A stretch of DNA of 20,244 nt from Syntrophobacter sp. DG_60 (GTDB taxonomy: Bacteria > Desulfobacterota > Desulfofervidia > Desulfofervidales > DG-60), in assembly GCA_001304365.1 (NCBI GenBank), contig LJNA01000028.1:1-20244 (forward strand). Reading direction: 5' to 3'. This document shows positions 14,117-20,244 of this stretch, in pieces (position 1 is the stretch's first letter; each line of letters opens with the position of its first letter). The translations under genes were made by a program, and so were the position numbers. The notes under the pieces are model-generated. The model had not been told where the DNA came from and ran no database searches. It saw nothing but the letters and a program-made list of their open reading frames with translations.

Positions 14117-15583
14117 ATGAAACTGAAAAATTTAATAAATAATATAGAGATTTTAGGAATAAAGGGGGATCTTGAAACAGAAGTTTATGGGGCTGCTTCT
14201 CATAGTAATCATGTAAGTCCTGGAGGGATATTTTTTGTATTAAAGGGACAAAAGACCCATGGGCGATATTATTTAGCAGAGGCTATAAATAATGGGGCAA
14301 GGGTTATCATATCTGATGAGCCACTTTATGATTGCCCCGAGGGAGTAACGCTTATTCAAGTGCCGAGTGTTCGGGAGGCAATGGGGAAAATAGCTGCCAA
14401 GTTTTATGGTCATCCCGCAAAATATATGACACTAGTAGGTATTACGGGCACAAATGGTAAGACTACTACAAGTTATTTGATAGCCTCTATATTAAATAAA
14501 GCAGGTTTTAAAGTAGGAATTATTGGCACAATTGGCTATACGTATTGTGGCAAGAATATATCTGCTCCAATGACTACACCAGAAAGTGTGGAATTACAAA
14601 AATTATTAAAAGAGATGCTGGATGCAGGTATAACCCATGTAGTGATGGAGGTTTCATCCCACGCCCTGGCCCGTAAAAGAGTAGCAGGTTGTGGTTTTAA
14701 AATAGGTCTATTTACTAATCTCTCTCGGGATCACTTGGATTTTCATAAGGATATGAAGGCCTATTTTTATTGCAAAAAGAGATTGTTTACTGATTATCTA
14801 GATGGGATTGGAATAATTAACAAGGAAGATAATTATGGAAAAAAACTGTTAAACCTAGATATTCCTTTTATTACTTATGGCTTAAATCGTGCAGATATTA
14901 CAGCAAAGGTGATAAAAATGGATTTAGATGGCACTGAGGCAGAAATAGGCACTCCTAAAGGGGCATTTAATATAAATACATTACTTTTAGGTATGCCTAA
15001 TCTGGCTAATATAATGGCTGCTACAGGTGCAGCCTTGTGTTTAGGCATAGACCTTATAGATATTAAGGCTGGTATAGAGGCGGTTTCTCATGTGCCTGGC
15101 CGTCTGCAAAGAATATTCAAAAATGGGATTGAAGTCATTGTGGATTATGCCCATACCCCTGATGCCTTAAGGTGTGCACTTTCTACTTTACGAAAATTTT
15201 GTTCAAGTCGATTAATCACTGTATTTGGATGTGGTGGGGAGCGCGATAGGGGAAAACGCAAAATCATGGGAGAAATTGCGGGTAAATTAAGTGATTTAGT
15301 CATTATTACAAATGATAACCCTAGGACTGAACCACCAGAACAGATTACTAGGGAAATAGAAATAGGATTAAAGCATTGTAAAAGCCCTTATTTTATTATT
15401 TATGACCGAAAAATGGCTATTCGTTCTGCAATAAAAAAGGCAAGGAGGGGGGATATGGTGCTTATTGCAGGCAAGGGTCATGAAACCTATCAGATTTTAG
15501 GTGAAAAGAGTTGTCCATTTAGTGATATAGAGGAGGTAAAAAAGGCATTAGATGCGGAAGGCTTGCATTTGGAAATGGGATGA
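14117..15583 (+). CDS. murE: UDP-MurNAc-tripeptide synthetase MurE
   Basis: The 488-residue Mur ligase adds the third amino acid to UDP-MurNAc-L-Ala-D-Glu using ATP. The P-loop is GITGTNGKTTT with K115. EVSSHAL, the carbamylated-lysine region YCKKRLF and VDYAHTPDAL follow. The specificity motif DNPR at 400-403 marks a meso-diaminopimelate-adding enzyme, and GKGHETYQ is near the end. This supports a Gram-negative type DAP peptidoglycan. The ATG lacks an evident Shine-Dalgarno. The end overlaps the proposed murF start by 32 bp. Confidence 0.95.
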   Translation: MKLKNLINNIEILGIKGDLETEVYGAASHSNHVSPGGIFFVLKGQKTHGRYYLAEAINNGARVIISDEPLYDCPEGVTLIQVPSVREAMGKIAAKFYGHPAKYMTLVGITGTNGKTTTSYLIASILNKAGFKVGIIGTIGYTYCGKNISAPMTTPESVELQKLLKEMLDAGITHVVMEVSSHALARKRVAGCGFKIGLFTNLSRDHLDFHKDMKAYFYCKKRLFTDYLDGIGIINKEDNYGKKLLNLDIPFITYGLNRADITAKVIKMDLDGTEAEIGTPKGAFNINTLLLGMPNLANIMAATGAALCLGIDLIDIKAGIEAVSHVPGRLQRIFKNGIEVIVDYAHTPDALRCALSTLRKFCSSRLITVFGCGGERDRGKRKIMGEIAGKLSDLVIITNDNPRTEPPEQITREIEIGLKHCKSPYFIIYDRKMAIRSAIKKARRGDMVLIAGKGHETYQILGEKSCPFSDIEEVKKALDAEGLHLEMG

Positions 15584-16931
15584 TATTTTGAAGGCTACAA
15601 GTGGCGTTTTGGTTAAAAAGGGAGCCTTTTCTCATTGCTCAGGAGTTAGTACAGATTCAAGGGTATTAAACAAAGGGGATCTTTTTATTGCCATAAAAGG
15701 TACTCAATATGATGGTCATGGGTTTATCCCTTCGGCTATTAAGAAGGGGGCCGCTGGGATAATAATGGATAAGTATCCAGATGAAATGCCTCATTTTGAA
15801 GGGGCGGTAATTAAGGTAGACAACACTGTAAAGGCATTGGGCAATTTGGCCAGATATCACCGTATGAAATATAGAATTCCTATTGTAGCTATAACAGGCA
15901 GCAATGGGAAGACCACTACCAAGGAAATGACAGCACATATTTTAAGTCTTTCTAAAAGGGTTTTAAAAAATGAGGCAAACTATAACAACTATGTAGGAGT
16001 TCCTTTCACATTATTGGCTATGGATGGCTCACATGAAATAGGTGTCATAGAAATAGCCACCAATCAACCAGGGGAGATAGACTATTTGGCCAGCATAGTC
16101 ATGCCAGAAATTGGGGTAATTACCAGTATTCACCCAGTTCACCTAAGAGGATTAAAGGATATAGAAGGTGTCAAAAAAGAAAAGGGAAGTTTACTGAAAT
16201 ACATTGATAAGTTTATCTTTAATGCGGATGATAATAAAGTGGTGAGTTTAAGCAGGAAGTTCTCAGGGGAGAAAGTAGGCTTTGGCATAAAATGTGGTAA
16301 AGTAAAGGCTAAAGACATTAATGAAAACGGCCTCTCTGGTACTGCGTTTACACTTTGTTTAACTGGTAAATATTTAAATGTGAAATATCCTATCTTGGGA
16401 AGGCATCAAATATACAATGCACTGGCTGCTGCAACAGTGGCCCGGATTTTAGACATCTCTCCTTTATTAATTAAAAAAGGGCTAGAGACATTTGTTCCTA
16501 TAAAGGGACGATTGAATATCTTCAAAGGAAAAAATGGTGTTTGGATTTTAGATGACAGTTACAATGCCAATCCCCAATCTGTGCTTTCTGCCTTAGAAGT
16601 GCTAAAGGGACTGCCCGGGGAAAAGATTGTTGTTTTAGGTGATATGCTTGAATTAGGAGAGGCGGGGGAGGCATGGCATGAAAAAATAGGGAAAGCTGTT
16701 GCTTGTGTATCACCTAACTATTTCATTGTATTTGGCCATTATAAAGAAAGTTTAATTAAAGGGGCCTTAGGTGCCGGGCTATCATCAAAAAAGACCCTTA
16801 AGGCCAATAGCCATAAAAATATTCTGTTGATTTTAAAAAAGATTAGTAAAAAAGACGATATATTGTTGATAAAGGCCTCCCATGCTTTGGGATTTGAGAG
16901 GCTGGTTAGTGCCTTAGCTGAGGAAAGATAA
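15552..16931 (+). CDS. murF: UDP-MurNAc-pentapeptide synthetase MurF
   Basis: The 459-residue Mur ligase attaches D-Ala-D-Ala to the tripeptide, completing UDP-MurNAc-pentapeptide. The P-loop is [12 protein letters not shown] with K120. [13 protein letters not shown], a Glu-containing [12 protein letters not shown] (usually EMG), the HxxHLxG region as [19 protein letters not shown] and [10 protein letters not shown] are in order. The ATG at 15552 lies inside murE, behind a distant GAGGAGG, and gives a short basic lead before the family start ([11 protein letters not shown]). A start a few codons later, for example the TTG at 15588, is possible but would cut into the conserved N-terminal domain. 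The stop overlaps mraY as TAATG. Confidence 0.94.
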   Translation: MRKACIWKWDDILKATSGVLVKKGAFSHCSGVSTDSRVLNKGDLFIAIKGTQYDGHGFIPSAIKKGAAGIIMDKYPDEMPHFEGAVIKVDNTVKALGNLARYHRMKYRIPIVAITGSNGKTTTKEMTAHILSLSKRVLKNEANYNNYVGVPFTLLAMDGSHEIGVIEIATNQPGEIDYLASIVMPEIGVITSIHPVHLRGLKDIEGVKKEKGSLLKYIDKFIFNADDNKVVSLSRKFSGEKVGFGIKCGKVKAKDINENGLSGTAFTLCLTGKYLNVKYPILGRHQIYNALAAATVARILDISPLLIKKGLETFVPIKGRLNIFKGKNGVWILDDSYNANPQSVLSALEVLKGLPGEKIVVLGDMLELGEAGEAWHEKIGKAVACVSPNYFIVFGHYKESLIKGALGAGLSSKKTLKANSHKNILLILKKISKKDDILLIKASHALGFERLVSALAEER

Positions 16932-18010
16932 TGCTTTATCATTTACTCTATCCCTTACACTCATATTGGTTTGGTTTTAACGTCTTCCGTTACATAAGTT
17001 TTAGGACCGCCTGCGCTGCCCTAACAGCTCTTTTACTTTCCCTTATTTTACTTCCTTATTTTATTCGTTATTTTAAAAACACTGGGATTGGACAATCGAT
17101 AAAAGATTATGGACCCATAACTCACAGAAATAAGAAGGGCACCCCTAATATGGGGGGCATCCCCATTCTTATTTCTATATTCATAAGCACATTACTCTGG
17201 GCAAATTTAGCTAATGGATTTGTTTGGACATTTGTGGTTTGTTGTATTCTGTTTGGCTTTATTGGCTTTATAGATGATTATAAAAAAATCGTTCAAGGAA
17301 GAGGGAAGGGGCTAAGCATCAAGATAAAACTTTTCTATCAAACTTTAGCTGCCCTATGTTTAGGCATTATTTTAATTGAAAAAATAGGTCTATCTACTAA
17401 GCTATATGTCCCATTTTTTAAGCAATTTACCCCAGATTTCGGTATGTTATATTATATATTTATCATGATGGTAATTGTAGGGGCATCAAATGCAGTCAAT
17501 TTAACAGACGGCCTAGATGGTCTGGCCATTGGCCCTTTGGCCATTTCTGTTAGTGCTTATTTAGCACTTTCCTATATCGCGGGCAATATTAAGATGGCAG
17601 AATATCTTCAAGTTGCCTATATTCCTGGTGTAGGAGAGATAGCCGTAGTCTGTGGGGCGATAGTTGGGGCAGGCCTGGGATTTCTCTGGTATAATGCCTA
17701 CCCTGCCGAGATCTTTATGGGGGATGTGGGTTCTCTCTCTTTAGGTGCTGCCTTAGGCACTGTAGCGGTAATGATCAAACAAGAGTGCCTTCTCCTAATT
17801 ATAGGCGGTTTATTTGTTATTGAAGCTTGTTCTGTCTTAGCACAAATAGTCTATTTTAGATTTACAGGTGGGAAGCGCATTCTGAAGATGGCCCCATTGC
17901 ACCATCATTTTGAATTAAAGGGATGGGCAGAGCCAAAAATCATTGTCCGTTTTTGGATTATTGGTATTATTTTGATATTGGCAGCATTAAGTACTTTAAA
18001 GTTGAGGTAG
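16931..18010 (+). CDS. mraY: Phospho-MurNAc-pentapeptide transferase MraY
   Basis: This 359-residue polytopic membrane enzyme transfers phospho-MurNAc-pentapeptide to undecaprenyl phosphate, making lipid I. It shows about ten hydrophobic helices and the family motifs: [11 protein letters not shown] near 68-78, FIDDYKK with the paired aspartates, [21 protein letters not shown], and the histidine motif [12 protein letters not shown] near the C-terminus. Length is standard. Its ATG shares a base with the murF stop, a tight translational coupling. The neighbouring murD follows after one base. Confidence 0.96.
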   Translation: MLYHLLYPLHSYWFGFNVFRYISFRTACAALTALLLSLILLPYFIRYFKNTGIGQSIKDYGPITHRNKKGTPNMGGIPILISIFISTLLWANLANGFVWTFVVCCILFGFIGFIDDYKKIVQGRGKGLSIKIKLFYQTLAALCLGIILIEKIGLSTKLYVPFFKQFTPDFGMLYYIFIMMVIVGASNAVNLTDGLDGLAIGPLAISVSAYLALSYIAGNIKMAEYLQVAYIPGVGEIAVVCGAIVGAGLGFLWYNAYPAEIFMGDVGSLSLGAALGTVAVMIKQECLLLIIGGLFVIEACSVLAQIVYFRFTGGKRILKMAPLHHHFELKGWAEPKIIVRFWIIGIILILAALSTLKLR

Positions 18011-18011
18011 G

Positions 18012-19418
18012 ATGAGGTTAAGCCGTAAAAAGGCACTAGTAGTAGGCTTAGGAAACACTGGGTTAGCCTTAGCAAAGTTTTTGATTGCCAAAGGAGCAAG
18101 GGTGGCTATCTCAGATAAAAAGCCAGTTTCTGCATTAAAGGGGCAGATTAGAAGGCTTAAAGACATAGACTTTAAGCTACAGTGTGGAGGCCATTATCTC
18201 AAGACATTTTTAGGGGCTGATTTGATTGTACTTAGCCCTGGAGTTCCTCCCAGTTTAACTCCAATAGAGGCAGCCAGAACCAGTGGCATTCCTGTCTTAA
18301 GTGAATTGGATTTAGCCTCACATTTTTTAAAAGCCCCTATTATTGCCATAACAGGCACTAATGGTAAAACCACTACAACAACCCTTATAGGAAAAGTGCT
18401 TAAGGCCAATGGCTTTAGGGTATGGGTGGGTGGAAATCTCGGTAGGTCTATAATAGATGCAGCTTCATTAGATAATCTCGATTACATTGTGGCTGAAGTG
18501 AGTAGTTTTCAATTAGAAATCACTAAGAAATTCCACCCCTATATTGGTCTACTTTTAAATGTTTCAAAAGACCACCTAGATCGTCATGGGAACCTAAGCC
18601 AATATCTTCATTGTAAAAGCAGACTATTTGGTGTTCAGACTGAAAATGACTGGGCCATATTAGATAACGACAATCCTGATATAGCCAGTATTCCTACTTT
18701 GGGTAGGAAGGTATTCTTTAGCGATAAAAAAGAATTATCCCCTGGTGCATATTTAAGGGATGGACATATTTTTGCCTGCCTTAATAGTTTAAGATGGCAG
18801 TTAAACATTGAATCATTAAGGCTATTAGGAAAACATAATTATAAAAACATTATGGCTGCTCTTTTGGTTGCTCAAATTATAGGTTGTGGATTCAATGCCA
18901 CAGAAAAAACAATTTATAATTTTAAAGGATTACCGCACCGATTAGAGTGGATTAAGGCCATAAATGGTATCAATTTTTATAATGATTCTAAGGGTACAAA
19001 TGTAGGGGCAACCATTGCTGCCTTAGAGAGCCTAAATCCACCTATCGTTTTGATTGCAGGTGGGCTCTCGAAAGGACAGAAGTTTGAGCCTTTACGGGAG
19101 ATTGTAAGAAAAAAGGTGAAGGCTACCATTTTAGTTGGGGAGGCCAAAGAGGCGATTGCACAGGCATTAGATGGTGCTACCTTTATAATAAAGGTCTCTA
19201 GTTTGAAAGAGGCTGTATTAAAGGCCATGGATTGGGCAGAAAATAGGGGAAATGTTTTGTTTTCACCTGCCTGTGCAAGTTTTGACATGTTTAGGGATTA
19301 TAAGGAAAGGGGAGTGGTCTTTAAAAAAATTGTAAATGAATTTGATAAATTAAGAATGACAAATGACAAAGCCCAAATGCCAAATCAAGCTCAAAAATCC
19401 AGAAGTTTAAAGTTTTAA
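18012..19418 (+). CDS. murD: UDP-MurNAc-L-Ala:D-Glu ligase MurD with repeat-encoded tail
   Basis: The 468-residue Mur ligase adds D-Glu to UDP-MurNAc-L-Ala. A Rossmann-like N-terminal domain (VVGLGNTGLALA) is followed by LSPGVPP, the P-loop ITGTNGKTTTT with K119, EVSSFQLE, NVSKDHLDRH, YNDSKGTN, AGGLSKG and the terminal LFSPACASFDMFRDYKERG. MurD proteins normally end soon after that block, here near FKKIVNEFDK. The last 20 or so residues (LRMTNDKAQMPNQAQ and the end SRSLKF) are encoded by the left arm of a dispersed inverted repeat. They probably have no function. A good Shine-Dalgarno, GAGGTAGG, lies in the end of mraY just before the ATG. Confidence 0.94.
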   Translation: MRLSRKKALVVGLGNTGLALAKFLIAKGARVAISDKKPVSALKGQIRRLKDIDFKLQCGGHYLKTFLGADLIVLSPGVPPSLTPIEAARTSGIPVLSELDLASHFLKAPIIAITGTNGKTTTTTLIGKVLKANGFRVWVGGNLGRSIIDAASLDNLDYIVAEVSSFQLEITKKFHPYIGLLLNVSKDHLDRHGNLSQYLHCKSRLFGVQTENDWAILDNDNPDIASIPTLGRKVFFSDKKELSPGAYLRDGHIFACLNSLRWQLNIESLRLLGKHNYKNIMAALLVAQIIGCGFNATEKTIYNFKGLPHRLEWIKAINGINFYNDSKGTNVGATIAALESLNPPIVLIAGGLSKGQKFEPLREIVRKKVKATILVGEAKEAIAQALDGATFIIKVSSLKEAVLKAMDWAENRGNVLFSPACASFDMFRDYKERGVVFKKIVNEFDKLRMTNDKAQMPNQAQKSRSLKF

Positions 19419-19507
19419 GTGTTAAGTAGAAAACAAAGGCGAAACAGGCAGGAAAGGCAAGAGGGGGGAAAACTTAATACTTAAAACTATTTTTGGCATT
19501 TGGGCTT
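19356..19507. repeat. Nested inverted-repeat element at the end of murD
   Basis: A perfect 16-bp outer pair, AAGCCCAAATGCCAAA (19369-19384) and TTTGGCATTTGGGCTT (19492-19507), encloses an inner pair AGTTTTAAGTGTTAAGT (19411-19427) and ACTTAATACTTAAAACT (19472-19488) that matches at 16 of 17. The left arm is preceded by AATGACAAATGACAA (from about 19355), a wording related to the repeat at 7893-7963. The unit carries the murD stop codon and fills most of the murD-ftsW gap. It has no coding capacity of its own and looks like a non-autonomous palindromic repeat. Confidence 0.7.
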
Positions 19508-19528
19508 AAATAAGAGAGTATTTTTTAG

Positions 19529-20244
19529 ATGAGATTAAGACTTAATATAGACTATTGGCTCCTTATTGTGACCTTAATCTTAATAGGTTTGGGGTTAATT
19601 ATGGTCTTAAGCAGTAGTTTTGCCATTGCCCAAAAAAGATACCATGATCCTTATTTCCTTTTTAATCATCAATTGATGCATGCTATACTAGGCATAACCC
19701 TAATGATAGGGGTCAGTAAAGTCCCGTATCAACTCTATAACCGCTTTACCTACCCCTTACTTTTTTTAGGCCTAATAAGTCTCTTTTTGGTCTTTGTCCC
19801 TGGCATAGGCCGTGAATTAAATAACGCCTCACGCTGGATCAGAATAGGACCCCTTACCATTCAGCCATCGGAGTTTTTAAAATTGGCCATAATAATTTAT
19901 CTTGCAAAGGCAATCAGCAGAGGAGAGCACATCATAAAATCATTTTCTTTAGGCATAATTCCGCCTTTTATGATTTATACCCTTATAGGCGTGCTACTAT
20001 TGATGGAACCAGACATGGGGACTGCGGTGCTATTAGCAGGCATTATGTTCATTATGCTACGCCCCTTATCGAATTAGGCGGTGGTTGGCCTTCTTATGGC
20101 CTGAGCAGGACCCTTTAGGTATTGGTTATCCCGTTTTGCACTCTAAGACGGCTTTTGCCTTGGGAGGGGTATTTGGAATGGGATTGGGTGCTAGCAAAGA
20201 GAAGCTTTTTTATTTGCCAGAACCTTGCACCGATTATATATTTT
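19529..20244 (+). pseudogene. ftsW: ftsW, apparently broken by an internal out-of-frame deletion
   Basis: FtsW is the SEDS-family septal peptidoglycan polymerase that works with FtsI. Codons from the ATG at 19529 encode a good N-terminal two-fifths (WLLIVTLILIGLGLIMVLSSS, GRELNNASRWI, QPSEFLKLAI, MEPDMGTAVLL) until a TAG at 20075-20077. FtsW sequence then resumes in the +1 frame: APYRIRRWLAFLWPEQ (from about 20061), FGMGLGASKEKLFYLPEP, up to the window edge. Compared with E. coli FtsW, about 25 residues between 'TTLAMLF' and 'AEPYRIRR', roughly one membrane helix, are missing at the switch (about 20052-20062). The normally invariant EPHTD reads EPCTD. It may be a decayed gene, or an assembly or sequencing fault. 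The 3' end is outside the window. Confidence 0.8.

Overview
The window is a compact, AT-rich (roughly 38-40% GC by eye) bacterial chromosomal segment. It holds two large gene blocks on opposite strands. A futalosine-type menaquinone pathway, a peptidoglycan/division (dcw) cluster in the Gram-negative order with a meso-diaminopimelate type MurE, and a CysK-CysS fusion together suggest a low-GC anaerobe of the Desulfobacterota (former Deltaproteobacteria) kind, possibly a thermophile. That placement is inference from gene content, not from a marker search.

Layout. Positions 1-308 hold the 3' end of an unrecognised plus-strand gene and what looks like the beheaded start of a minus-strand gene. 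A YbgC/FadM-like thioesterase follows on the plus strand (309-707). It converges on a long minus-strand block across a spacer with an imperfect inverted repeat. Read 5' to 3', from 9743 down to 899, that block is: TetR regulator, mqnE, a dispersed-repeat insertion, mqnC, mqnX, mqnA, a GT-A glycosyltransferase resembling glucosylglycerate/glucosyl-phosphoglycerate synthases, a cysteine synthase/cysteinyl-tRNA synthetase fusion, and a small uncharacterised gene. Apart from the repeat-bearing spacer, genes abut or overlap, so this is probably one operon. The regulator's promoter carries a perfect 20-bp palindrome that also covers its start codon.

Divergent from tetR is an AMMECR1-domain gene. 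The dcw cluster then runs rightward: mraZ, rsmH, ftsL, ftsI, murE, murF, mraY, murD, ftsW. mraZ has a -35/-10 promoter overlapped by two direct repeats of the MraZ-binding type. Four small hairpins crowd the ftsL-ftsI gap.

How the genes work together. MqnA, MqnE, MqnX and MqnC supply most of the aminodeoxyfutalosine branch of menaquinone synthesis (MqnB and MqnD are not here). The dcw genes make UDP-MurNAc-peptide and lipid I and build the septal wall.

No wholly new multigene system is visible; most genes are recognisable housekeeping genes. The notable signals are disruptions and mobile small repeats. mqnC has an apparent N-terminal frameshift beside a dispersed repeat. murD has gained a tail encoded by another dispersed repeat. 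ftsW appears broken by an internal out-of-frame deletion that removes about one membrane helix. The CysS half of the fusion has a changed HIGH motif.
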